Below are positions 1-7,211 of a stretch of DNA of 10,014 bases, piece by piece. Position 1 is the stretch's first letter. Each line of letters opens with the position of its first letter. Source of the stretch: an uncultured Oscillospiraceae bacterium (GTDB lineage: Bacteria; Bacillota; Clostridia; Oscillospirales; Oscillospiraceae); NCBI GenBank assembly GCA_934569195.1, contig CAKTKB010000050.1, forward strand, positions 1 through 10,014, in the 5' to 3' direction. The notes beneath the pieces were generated by a model. That model saw only the letters and a list, made by a program, of their open reading frames with translations, was not told the DNA's origin and searched no databases. The translations under genes and the position numbers were made by a program.

Positions 1-857
1 ACTTTGGGCAGGTACTCCAGAATATCCCGGCAGGCATAGGGATTGACCAGATTTGCCGCGCCGATCTCTACTGCGGTGGCACCGGCAAGCATCATTTCGA
101 TCACATCCCGGGCGCTGCTTACGCCGCCCATGCCCACAACCGGTATGGAAACCGCGCCGGCCACCTGATAGACCATCCGCAGTGCCACCGGGAAGATGGC
201 CGGTCCGGAAAAACCGCCCATTTTATTGGCGATGATTGGCTTTCTTGTACGCAGATCGATCCGCATACCCAGCATGGTGTTGATCAGGCTGATGCCGTCC
301 GCACCGGCATCCTGGCAGGCCAATGCGATGGACACGATGTCCGTCACGTTGGGGGAAAGCTTGATGAGAACCGGCTTGGTGGTAACCGCTTTTACCGCCC
401 GGGTGACCTCCGCCGCTGCCTGAGGGCTGGTGCCGAAGCTCATACCGCCGCCGTGAACGTTGGGGCAGCTGACGTTTACCTCCAGCCATCCCACCTGCGG
501 GCAAGCATCCAGCTTTCGACAGGTCTCGGCATATTCCTCTACGCTGAAGCCGCTGACATTGGCCATCACAGGCTTATGGAAGCAGGCATGAAGCTTCGGA
601 AGCTCGTTCTCTATGACCGCGTCCACCCCCGGATTTTGAAGTCCGACTGCGTTGATCAGGCCCCCTGTACATTCGGCAATCCGGGGTGTCGGATTGCCGA
701 ATCTGGGCTGGCTCGTGGTACCCTTAAAGGAAAAGGTCCCCAGGCGGTTGATATCATACAGCTCGGCATACTCATACCCATAGCCGAAGGTTCCGGAAGC
801 CGGAATCACCGGATTATCCAGGGGAATCCCGCAGAGATTGACATTTAAGCTTACCAC
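1..857 (-). CDS. pyrD: Dihydroorotate dehydrogenase, class 1B catalytic subunit (3' end outside window)
   Basis: Oxidises dihydroorotate to orotate on FMN in the cytoplasm and passes electrons to its partner PyrK and on to NAD+. About 285 residues are visible. Class 1 landmarks occur in order: SGTFGYG at 21-27, FKGTT at 44-48 with the FMN-region lysine, NAVGLQNPG at 69-77, NVSCPNV at 128-134 with the catalytic-base cysteine C131 (class 2 enzymes use serine), KLSPN at 166-170, GGFSGPA at 214-220 and GMGG at 242-245. Family members are about 300-311 aa, so only some 15-25 C-terminal residues are missing. I start it at GTG 857: an AAGGAGG lies 7 nt upstream and the frame reads MVSLNVNLCGIPLDNP, a normal family N-terminus; no ATG is available in this frame at that point. 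It overlaps the end of pyrK by 7 nt. The directly adjacent pyrK supports the NAD-linked 1B form over the fumarate-linked 1A form. Confidence 0.95.
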   Translation of the reverse strand, partial: MVSLNVNLCGIPLDNPVIPASGTFGYGYEYAELYDINRLGTFSFKGTTSQPRFGNPTPRIAECTGGLINAVGLQNPGVDAVIENELPKLHACFHKPVMANVSGFSVEEYAETCRKLDACPQVGWLEVNVSCPNVHGGGMSFGTSPQAAAEVTRAVKAVTTKPVLIKLSPNVTDIVSIALACQDAGADGISLINTMLGMRIDLRTRKPIIANKMGGFSGPAIFPVALRMVYQVAGAVSIPVVGMGGVSSARDVIEMMLAGATAVEIGAANLVNPYACRDILEYLPK

Positions 858-1576
858 AGGATCTCCTCCTTCTTCATGACCGGACCTTCCTTGCAGATCC
901 GTTTGTACCCGGTAAGGGTTTTGCAGGAGCAGCCCATACAGGCGCCGAAGCCGCAGCCCATGCGCTGCTCAAAGCTCATCTGTCCGGAGGTCTGGCTGGC
1001 GCAGTGAACGGCGCGCAGCATCGGCTCCGGACCGCAGGCGCAGAAGTGGGTGTAGCCCGGCTCCATGGCATCGGTCACAAATCCCTTGACACCCATGCTC
1101 CCGTCCACGGTGGTAACGGTTACGCGGCAGCCCAGCTCCTGAAACTCCCGGAGGAAAAAGACCTCCTCCCGGGTATTGAAGCCCAAAATCACACGGACGC
1201 TTTTCCCTTGCTCCAGCAGCTTCTTGGCCAGCGCGTACATCGGCGGTACACCGGCGCCGCCGCCAATCAGCAGGGGGGCGCTCCCGGTCAGGCTCAGGTC
1301 ATATCCGTTCCCCAGCCCGGTGAGAATGTCCAATTCTCCGCCGTCCATGGCGGCCATCCGGGCGGTTCCCTGGCCGACCACTTTATAGACCAAAGTCAGG
1401 GAGCGGTCGTCCCAGTCGCACACGGAAATCGGGCGGCGCAGGAAGAAGCCGTCCAGCCGGATGTTGACGAACTGCCCCGGGGCGGTTATGGCAGAGGTAT
1501 CCCCCGTGAGTGCCATTTTGTACACATTCTCGGTCAGCCGGGTATTGCTTTCTATTTTGAAGATTCCTTGTTTCAT
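851..1576 (-). CDS. pyrK: Dihydroorotate dehydrogenase B electron-transfer subunit
   Basis: A 241-aa ferredoxin-reductase-like protein that carries FAD and one [2Fe-2S] cluster and moves electrons from PyrD's FMN to NAD+. In the known Lactococcus enzyme the two subunits form an A2B2 heterotetramer. Visible motifs: RRPIS at 47-51 (FAD-binding RxPxS), GLGNGY at 87-92, the nucleotide-binding GGGAGVPPM at 105-113, CGP at 181-183, and the cluster ligands C208-x4-C213-x2-C216-x11-C228. An extra cysteine, C218, follows the third ligand. I chose ATG 1576: GAGG lies 5 nt upstream and the protein begins MKQGIFKI as expected. A longer reading from TTG 1594 would overlap carB and has no clear ribosome binding site. 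The gap from the carB stop is 7 nt, and pyrD starts inside the gene's end. Both position and content mark it as part of the pyr operon. Confidence 0.95.
   Translation of the reverse strand: MKQGIFKIESNTRLTENVYKMALTGDTSAITAPGQFVNIRLDGFFLRRPISVCDWDDRSLTLVYKVVGQGTARMAAMDGGELDILTGLGNGYDLSLTGSAPLLIGGGAGVPPMYALAKKLLEQGKSVRVILGFNTREEVFFLREFQELGCRVTVTTVDGSMGVKGFVTDAMEPGYTHFCACGPEPMLRAVHCASQTSGQMSFEQRMGCGFGACMGCSCKTLTGYKRICKEGPVMKKEEILW
865..871 (-). promoter_or_regulatory. Ribosome binding site of pyrD inside the 3' end of pyrK
   Basis: AAGGAGG on the minus strand, 7 nt before GTG 857. The same bases encode part of the C-terminal Lys-Lys-Glu-Glu stretch of PyrK. This strong site decides the GTG start of pyrD and suggests that pyrD translation is coupled to passage of ribosomes through the end of pyrK. 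Confidence 0.8.
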
Positions 1577-1583
1577 GGCTGCC

Positions 1584-4500
1584 TCACGCGTCAATGGTGG
1601 AAATCGTCAATGTAGTCTCCTCCAGAACATCCAGCAGCACACGGACGGTATCCAGAGAAGTAAACATCGTGACGTTGTTTTCCGTTGCGACCTGACGCAT
1701 GGTCCGGCCGTCCGAGAGGTTGGTACTGTCGCTCAGGTCCTGGGTATTGATAATGTAGCTGACATACCCGGCCCGAATCGCGTCCAGAATTTCATTCTTT
1801 CCCTCGCAAAGCTTGCCCACCACATGGGTCCGAATCCCATGCTCCTTCAGGAACTGGCCGGTGCCGGGGGTGGCAAAGATATTAAAGCCCATCTGGTAGA
1901 AGCGCTTTACCAGGGGGAGCGCCTCTTCCCGGTCGCCCTTCGCCACCGTGACATAGACCGTACCATAGTTGGCAAGCCGCATACCGGACGCCTGAAGCGC
2001 CTTGTAAAGGGCGCGGGTCAGACGATCATCGTAGCCGATGGCCTCTCCGGTGGATTTCATCTCCGGGCTGAGGAGCGCGTCCAGGCCGCGGAGCTTGCTG
2101 AAGGAAAAGGCGGGGACCTTTACATACCATCGCTTCTTCTCCGGGGGATAGATTTCCGTCAGTCCCTGCTCCCGCAGGGATTTGCCCAGAATGACCCGGG
2201 TTGCAATGTCCGCCAGGGAGTATCCGGTGGACTTGGAAAGGAAGGGGACGGTCCGGGAGGATCTGGGATTGACCTCAATAATGTAGACGTGTTCCTGCTT
2301 GTCCACAATGAACTGGATATTGTAAAGGCCGATGATCCCGATACCCAGGCCCAGCGCCCGGGTATATTCCAGAATGGTCTGCTTGACCTTCTGGCTGATA
2401 GAGAAGGAGGGGTAGACCGAGATGGAGTCGCCGGAGTGAATGCCGGTACGCTCAACCAGCTCCATGATACCGGGACAGAACACATCCGTTCCGTCGCATA
2501 CGGCATCGACCTCCACTTCCTTGCCCTGGATGTATTTGTCCACCAGGACCGGCTTGTCCTCATCGATCTGCACGGCGGTTTTCAGATACTGCCGGAGCAT
2601 CTGCTCGTTATTGACGATCTGCATAGCGCGGCCGCCCAGAACAAAGCTGGGCCGGACCAGGACGGGGTAGCCAATCTCCGTTGCGGTTGCGACACCGTCC
2701 TCCACCTTGGTAACCGCACGTCCGCGGGGCTGAGGAATGCCCAGCTGAATCAGGAGTTTTTCAAAGGAATCGCGGTTTTCCGCCCGGTCGATGGCCTGGC
2801 AGCCGGTACCAATGATGGTGACGCCCCGGTCTACCAGAGGCTGGGCCAGATTGATGGCGGTCTGACCGCCCAGAGATGCAATGACACCGATGGGCTTTTC
2901 CAGCTCCAGGATGTTCATAACATCCTCCACCGTCAGCGGCTCAAAATAGAGCTTATCTGCGGTTGTATAGTCCGTCGAAACCGTCTCCGGGTTGTTGTTG
3001 ATAATGATTGCCTCGTACCCCTCGGCGCGGATGGTCATTACGGCGTGTACGGTAGAGTAGTCGAATTCCACGCCCTGGCCAATGCGGATGGGGCCGGAAC
3101 CCAGGACCACGACCTTCTTTTTCTCCGATACCCGGGATTCGTTTTCCTCCTCATAGGTGGAGTAGAAATAGGGAATATAGCTGTCAAACTCGGAGGCGCA
3201 GGAGTCGATCATCTTATAGCTGGGGAACAGGCGAAGCTTCTGCCGCAGGTGATAGATGTCCAGCTCGGTTTTCCCCCACAGCTTTGCGATGCAGCTGTCG
3301 GAAAAGCCCATGCGCTTGGCCTCCTTCAGCAGATTCTCCGACATTCCCTGCTCACGCAGGCGGGCCTCCATGCTGACGATATTGCGGATTTTGTAGAGGT
3401 AGAGCATGTCGATCCGGGTCACATTTGCAATGACGCCGATGTCTACGCCCAGACGCACCAGCTGAGCAATGGCGTAGAGCCGGTCGTCCGTGCCCTGGCG
3501 GATATAATCCAGCAGCTTCGGCGCATCCCAGCTGTCAAACTTTTCCATGTGCAGATGGTCCACACCGATTTCCAGGGAACGGACCGCCTTCAGCAGGCTT
3601 TCCTCAATGGTTCTGCCGATGGCCATAACCTCGCCGGTAGCCTTCATCTGTGTACCCAGGTGGTTGTTGGCGGTGTAGAATTTATCGAAGGGGAACCGGG
3701 GCATTTTGGTCACCACATAGTCCAGAGCCGGTTCAAAGGAGGCCGGTGTGTTGGCAAGACGAATTTCGTCCAGCGTCATGCCGACGGCAATTTTGGCAGA
3801 CACTCTGGCAATGGGATAGCCGGAGGCCTTGGAGGCCAGCGCAGAGGAGCGGGACACGCGGGGATTGACCTCGATCACATAATACTGGAAGGACAGGGGG
3901 TCCAGAGCAAACTGCACGTTGCAGCCGCCTTCAATTTTCAGCGCACGGATGATGCGGAGCGCCGCGTCCCGGAGCATGTGATACTCTTTGTTGGTAAGCG
4001 TCTGGCTGGGGCAGACGACCACGGAGTCGCCGGTATGGATTCCGACCGGGTCGATGTTCTCCATATTACAGATCGTAATGGCCGTGTCGTTGGAGTCCCG
4101 CATGACCTCGTATTCGATTTCCTTGTATCCGCGGATGGATTTTTCCACCAGGACCTGATGCACAGGGGACAGGCGCAGTGCATTGGTCATAATTTCCCGG
4201 AACTCCGCCTCGTCGTCTGCAAAACCGCCGCCGGTTCCGCCCAGAGTAAAGGCCGGGCGCAGGACGACGGGATAGCCGATCCGTTTGACAGCCTCCAGGC
4301 CCTCTTCCATGGTGCAGGCAATCTCGCTGGGAAGAACCGGTTCCCCCAGCCGCTGGCACAGAGCCTTGAACTGCTCCCGGTCCTCGGCTTCCTCGATGGA
4401 GGCAGAGGAGGTCCCCAGCAGCTCCACACGGCATTCCTTCAGAACGCCCTTCTTTTCCAGCTGCATGGCCAGATTCAGGCCGGTCTGTCCGCCAATACCC

Positions 4501-4763
4501 GGGACAATGGCATCCGGCCGCTCATAGCGCAGGATCTTCGCCAGATATTCCAGCGTCAGCGGCTCCATGTATACCTTGTCGGCAATGGCGGTATCCGTCA
4601 TAATGGTGGCAGGATTGGAGTTGCACAGAACAACCTCATAGCCTTCCTCCCGCAGGGCAAGGCACGCCTGGGTCCCTGCGTAGTCAAATTCCGCAGCCTG
4701 TCCGATCACAATCGGGCCGGAGCCGATTACCAGGATTTTTTTCAGATCTGTTCTTTTAGCCAT
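1584..4763 (-). CDS. carB: Carbamoyl-phosphate synthase, large (ammonia) subunit
   Basis: Makes carbamoyl phosphate from bicarbonate, two ATP and ammonia channelled from CarA. It is 1059 aa, the normal full length. The two homologous halves are clear. The first has [17 protein letters not shown] at 14-30, GGQTGLNLA at 91-99, [12 protein letters not shown] at 169-180 and [13 protein letters not shown] at 296-308. The second has [16 protein letters not shown] at 555-570, GGQTAINLA at 632-640, RPSFVLGG at 704-711 and [11 protein letters not shown] at 828-838. An oligomerisation region lies between them. The C-terminal MGS-like allosteric domain (about 935-1059) includes [11 protein letters not shown] at 961-971 and YIINT at 1003-1007; in this family it binds UMP or IMP. 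I start at ATG 4763, which has AGGAGG 9 nt upstream and overlaps the carA stop by 8 nt; the 13 extra residues of a longer reading do not fit the family. Its place among pyr genes suggests a pyrimidine role, but arginine supply is not excluded. The gene contains no TTA, CTA or TCA codon. Confidence 0.98.
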   Translation of the reverse strand: MAKRTDLKKILVIGSGPIVIGQAAEFDYAGTQACLALREEGYEVVLCNSNPATIMTDTAIADKVYMEPLTLEYLAKILRYERPDAIVPGIGGQTGLNLAMQLEKKGVLKECRVELLGTSSASIEEAEDREQFKALCQRLGEPVLPSEIACTMEEGLEAVKRIGYPVVLRPAFTLGGTGGGFADDEAEFREIMTNALRLSPVHQVLVEKSIRGYKEIEYEVMRDSNDTAITICNMENIDPVGIHTGDSVVVCPSQTLTNKEYHMLRDAALRIIRALKIEGGCNVQFALDPLSFQYYVIEVNPRVSRSSALASKASGYPIARVSAKIAVGMTLDEIRLANTPASFEPALDYVVTKMPRFPFDKFYTANNHLGTQMKATGEVMAIGRTIEESLLKAVRSLEIGVDHLHMEKFDSWDAPKLLDYIRQGTDDRLYAIAQLVRLGVDIGVIANVTRIDMLYLYKIRNIVSMEARLREQGMSENLLKEAKRMGFSDSCIAKLWGKTELDIYHLRQKLRLFPSYKMIDSCASEFDSYIPYFYSTYEEENESRVSEKKKVVVLGSGPIRIGQGVEFDYSTVHAVMTIRAEGYEAIIINNNPETVSTDYTTADKLYFEPLTVEDVMNILELEKPIGVIASLGGQTAINLAQPLVDRGVTIIGTGCQAIDRAENRDSFEKLLIQLGIPQPRGRAVTKVEDGVATATEIGYPVLVRPSFVLGGRAMQIVNNEQMLRQYLKTAVQIDEDKPVLVDKYIQGKEVEVDAVCDGTDVFCPGIMELVERTGIHSGDSISVYPSFSISQKVKQTILEYTRALGLGIGIIGLYNIQFIVDKQEHVYIIEVNPRSSRTVPFLSKSTGYSLADIATRVILGKSLREQGLTEIYPPEKKRWYVKVPAFSFSKLRGLDALLSPEMKSTGEAIGYDDRLTRALYKALQASGMRLANYGTVYVTVAKGDREEALPLVKRFYQMGFNIFATPGTGQFLKEHGIRTHVVGKLCEGKNEILDAIRAGYVSYIINTQDLSDSTNLSDGRTMRQVATENNVTMFTSLDTVRVLLDVLEETTLTISTIDA

Positions 4764-5853
4764 TGTTCTTTGCCTCCTGCATCCATTCCAGAAACTGATC
4801 AAACAGATAGGTGCTGTCCTGCGGCCCGGGAGCGCTCTCCGGGTGGTATTGCACGGAAAAAACCCGGTCCTTCGGGCAAGCCATGCCCTCTACCGTATTG
4901 TCCAGCAGGTTGATATGGGTCGGCTCCAGGCCCGTGCCGGGGATGCTCTCCTCGATAACGGCGTAGGAGTGATTCTGGGAAGTGATTTCGATATGGCCGG
5001 TGGTGAGATTCCGCACCGGGTGATTTCCTCCCCGGTGGCCAAAGTTCATCTTCCGGATTTTTGCGCCGTAAGCAAGGCCGATTACCTGGTGCCCCAGACA
5101 AATTCCGAACAGGGGGTACTTTCCCCGCAGACGGCGGACAGTCTCAATGACAGGGGGGACGTCCTCCGGGTCTCCGGGACCGTTAGACAGGAAAACGCCG
5201 TCCGGGTGCATCCGGTCGATCTCCTCCGCCGGTGTATTCCAGGGCACGACCGTCACATTGCACCCCCGCTCCTTCAGGCTGCGGACAATGTTCAGCTTGA
5301 TTCCGCAATCCACCGCTACAACGGAGAAACGGGCGTTGGGGGTACGGGCATACCACTTCTTGCGGCAGCTGACCCGGCTTACCTGATCGTGGGGCAGGGA
5401 AGTGCTGCGCAGAATCTGCATCGCCTGCTCATGGGGCATACCCGCCCCGCAGATGAGGGCGTTGCAGGTACCGTTGTCCCGGATGCCCCGGGTGATCTTT
5501 CGCGTGTCTACGCCCCATATGCCCGGGATACCGTTTTCTTCCAGAACCTCGGAAAGGGTTTTGGTGTAGCGGAAATTGGAGGGATAGTCGTTATACTCCC
5601 GCACGACCATGGCGCCGATCGTCGGCGTTTTGGTTTCGTAATCCTCGTCGGCCATGCCGTAATTTCCGATGAGCGGATAGGTCATAACGACCATCTGGTC
5701 CGTGTAGCTTGGGTCGGAAACGATCTCCTGGTAGCCCGCCATGGAGGTGTTGAACACCAGCTCGCAGACCCGGACTGCATCGGAGCCGAAGCCATAACCC
5801 AGATATTCGCTCCCGTCCATCAGGACAATCTTTCGGTTCATTTCTTTCTCCAT
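4756..5853 (-). CDS. carA: Carbamoyl-phosphate synthase, small (glutamine amidotransferase) subunit
   Basis: Hydrolyses glutamine and delivers the ammonia through a tunnel to CarB. It is 365 aa, typical for the family. The N-terminal CarA-specific domain runs to about residue 165 and includes [14 protein letters not shown] at 31-44, NYGM at 64-67 and [12 protein letters not shown] at 114-125. The class I amidotransferase domain follows: LSNGPGDP at 222-229, the nucleophile C252 in FGICLGHQ at 249-256, and H337 and E339 in QYHPES completing the triad. The start is ambiguous. ATG 5853 has AGGAGG 9 nt upstream and overlaps pyrC by 16 nt. ATG 5841, four codons later, gives the more family-like [10 protein letters not shown], forms a classic ATGA overlap with the pyrC stop, and has GGAG 6 nt upstream. 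I kept the first for its stronger site. The carB start lies within its last codons, so the two subunits are translationally coupled, as expected for a heterodimer. Confidence 0.97.
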   Translation of the reverse strand: MEKEMNRKIVLMDGSEYLGYGFGSDAVRVCELVFNTSMAGYQEIVSDPSYTDQMVVMTYPLIGNYGMADEDYETKTPTIGAMVVREYNDYPSNFRYTKTLSEVLEENGIPGIWGVDTRKITRGIRDNGTCNALICGAGMPHEQAMQILRSTSLPHDQVSRVSCRKKWYARTPNARFSVVAVDCGIKLNIVRSLKERGCNVTVVPWNTPAEEIDRMHPDGVFLSNGPGDPEDVPPVIETVRRLRGKYPLFGICLGHQVIGLAYGAKIRKMNFGHRGGNHPVRNLTTGHIEITSQNHSYAVIEESIPGTGLEPTHINLLDNTVEGMACPKDRVFSVQYHPESAPGPQDSTYLFDQFLEWMQEAKNNG

Positions 5854-7049
5854 ACTTCCTTACCTCCTGCAACCGTCAATATGTTCTCCGCCAGGACAGA
5901 CATCCCGGCAAACGGGGTGGATTTTCCCATAGAAACAAACTGCTCCGGATCGATCGTATATGCGGTGTCTGCTTTCCACACGGAAAAATCTACACCGGCG
6001 GGGATGGAAAACCGGCGGCGCGGCGCATCCGTCAGCGCATCCACGATTCTCTCCAGCGATACGACCCCGGGCTTTACCAAAAAAGTGTACAGGACCGGGA
6101 AAGCCGTCTCCAATTCCACGATTCCGAAGGCGCTGCCTTCCAGCCCTCTGGATTTTTCCAAAGCGCTGTGGGGGGCATGATCCGTCGCAATCATATCAAT
6201 CGTGCCGTCGATCAGCCCTTCTATCAATGCCTCGCGGTCCTCCGGGCCGCGCAGAGGGGGATTCATCTTGAATCGTCCGTCCTCCTGCATGTTGCGCTCG
6301 TCCAGGACCAGATAGTGCGGCGCCGTCTCGCATGTCACATCCACGCCGCTTTTCTTGGCCTGGCGAATCAGCCGGACGCTCTCCTTCGTAGAGATGTGGC
6401 ACACATGGTAAGCGCATCCGGTCTTGGCCGCAAGCTCCAGGTCCCGGGCAATCTGCGCGTACTCGCTCTCGGAACAAATCCCGCGGTGGCCGTGGGCGCG
6501 GGCATAATCGCCGTCGTGAACATAGCCGCCCCGGAGCAGCTCGTTCACCTCGCAGTGCGCCACAATGATCTTTCCAAGCCCCCGGGCAATCTCCATGGCC
6601 TGCTGCATCATGCGCGCATCCTGCACGCCGTGTCCGTCGTCCGAAAAGGCGACCGCATCCGGGCACATGGACGCCATATCCGCCAGCTGTTCCCCCTTCT
6701 GCCCACGGGTAATGGCGCCGTAGGGGTAGACGGGAACGACGGCGTCTCTGGCGATTATTTCCGTCTGCCGGCGCAGATGCTCCGCGCAGTCCGGCACCGG
6801 ATCCAGGTTCGGCATGGTACACACGGCAGTATAGCCGCCTCTGGCCGCCGCCAGAGAACCGGTGCGGATCGTCTCCTTATAAGAAAATCCCGGCTCACGG
6901 AAATGCACATGCACATCACAAAAGCCGGGAAGAATCAAATATTCTGGGGAACGAAAAACACCGATTCCGTAATTCTGGAGACATCTGGAAACAGCACTGC
7001 CAACATTCGGCTGGAAAAAACGCATCGTCGAATCCTGTATGCTTGCCAA
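5838..7049 (-). CDS. pyrC: Dihydroorotase, type I (amidohydrolase family)
   Basis: Reversibly cyclises carbamoyl aspartate to dihydroorotate at a metal centre in the cytoplasm. It is 403 aa. The core is a complete amidohydrolase barrel: DVHVHFREPG at 45-54 (metal ligands H47 and H49), TMPNLDP at 78-84, FSDDG at 135-139 (expected bridging aspartate), AHCE at 164-167, CHIS at 217-220, and ATDHAPHS at 288-295 with D290 and H291. The C-terminal PFAGM at 379-383 is also family-typical. REPG after the HxH motif marks dihydroorotase rather than hydantoinase. The N-terminus is odd: about 40 residues precede PGFCDVH where Bacillus PyrC has nearly 60, and the usual strand-forming start is not recognisable. 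Start TTG 7049 has AAGGAG 9 nt upstream; ATG 7025 is possible but has no clear ribosome binding site. It is the first gene of the pyr operon and its end overlaps carA. Confidence 0.95.
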   Translation of the reverse strand: MASIQDSTMRFFQPNVGSAVSRCLQNYGIGVFRSPEYLILPGFCDVHVHFREPGFSYKETIRTGSLAAARGGYTAVCTMPNLDPVPDCAEHLRRQTEIIARDAVVPVYPYGAITRGQKGEQLADMASMCPDAVAFSDDGHGVQDARMMQQAMEIARGLGKIIVAHCEVNELLRGGYVHDGDYARAHGHRGICSESEYAQIARDLELAAKTGCAYHVCHISTKESVRLIRQAKKSGVDVTCETAPHYLVLDERNMQEDGRFKMNPPLRGPEDREALIEGLIDGTIDMIATDHAPHSALEKSRGLEGSAFGIVELETAFPVLYTFLVKPGVVSLERIVDALTDAPRRRFSIPAGVDFSVWKADTAYTIDPEQFVSMGKSTPFAGMSVLAENILTVAGGKEVWRKK

Positions 7050-7058
7050 CGCTCAACA

Positions 7059-7064
7059 CTCCTT
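7059..7064 (-). promoter_or_regulatory. Ribosome binding site of pyrC, selects a TTG start
   Basis: AAGGAG on the minus strand, 9 nt before TTG 7049. It is the only strong site near the 5' end of pyrC, which is why I prefer TTG 7049 to ATG 7025. A two-codon reading ATG-ATG-TAA (7071-7063) sits directly upstream, and its stop codon overlaps the first two bases of this site. Confidence 0.65.
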
Positions 7065-7086
7065 ACATCATCTGCTTATCGGACGG

Positions 7087-7116
7087 ATTATACCACACGG
7101 TGTTGAAGGAAGTCAA
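7087..7116 (-). promoter_or_regulatory. Sigma-A-type promoter of the pyrCAB-KD operon
   Basis: Minus strand: -35 box TTGACT (7116-7111), 18-nt spacer, consensus -10 box TATAAT (7092-7087) preceded by TG with one base between (extended -10). A run of six T (7124-7119) just upstream of the -35 box could act as an UP-element-like tract. Transcription should begin near 7080, giving a leader of about 30 nt before pyrC. That is too short for the PyrR-controlled attenuators found before pyr operons in many Firmicutes. The only regulatory candidate I see is the inverted repeat over the -35 box. Confidence 0.8.
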
Positions 7117-7117
7117 C
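7102..7117. repeat. Short inverted repeat overlapping the pyrC -35 box
   Basis: GTTGA, six bases, TCAAC: 5-bp arms in a 16-bp symmetric stretch that covers the -35 box of the pyrC promoter. Its position would suit a repressor operator, but arms this short arise easily by chance and I recognise no known factor's site. Confidence 0.25.
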
Positions 7118-7151
7118 GAAAAAACGATCTGCGGGATTTTTTTGTCGCAAT

Positions 7152-7195
7152 CAGAGAAACCCCGGGATATCCCCGAGGTTTCTTTGTGTTTTTTT
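7152..7195 (+). terminator. Hairpin between trkH and pyrC with the T-tract on the plus-strand side
   Basis: A 14-bp stem with one mismatch (arms 7152-7166 and 7172-7186; inner core CGGG/CCCG, outer AGAAACC/GGTTTCT) and a 5-nt loop. In the plus direction it is followed by TTTGTGTTTTTTT, a textbook intrinsic terminator. Both flanking operons, however, run on the minus strand. Read that way the stem is preceded by an A-rich tract but not followed by a T-tract, although it becomes a continuous 12-bp stem because the 7162/7176 mismatch turns into a G-U pair. It begins about 26 bp past the trkH stop, so it probably still marks the 3' end of the trk transcript, perhaps as a weak or Rho-assisted terminator or an RNA-stabilising end. 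It would also stop antisense transcription from the pyr side. Confidence 0.6.
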
Positions 7196-7211
7196 ACCCA
7201 TTGCCTCATCT

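Noticed and set aside
1576..1594. Longer PyrK starting at TTG 1594
   Set aside because: It adds six residues not seen in the family, overlaps the carB stop, and ATG 1576 has a GAGG site at suitable spacing.
1461..4913. Plus-strand open frame of 1150 codons, longer than carB itself
   Set aside because: It is in codon register with carB on the other strand, has the His/Gln/Gly/Asp-rich composition of an antisense shadow, matches no family I know, and runs through parts of three conserved minus-strand genes.
4843..6180. Plus-strand open frame of 445 codons opposite carA and pyrC
   Set aside because: Antisense shadow in register with carA codons; carA and pyrC are unmistakable on the minus strand.
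7119..7143. A-run and T-run facing each other (AAAAAA at 7119, TTTTTTT at 7137) as a second terminator
   Set aside because: The pairing would be almost purely A-T with a 12-nt loop and no T-tract after it. The minus-strand TTTTTT abuts the -35 box and is better read as promoter upstream sequence.
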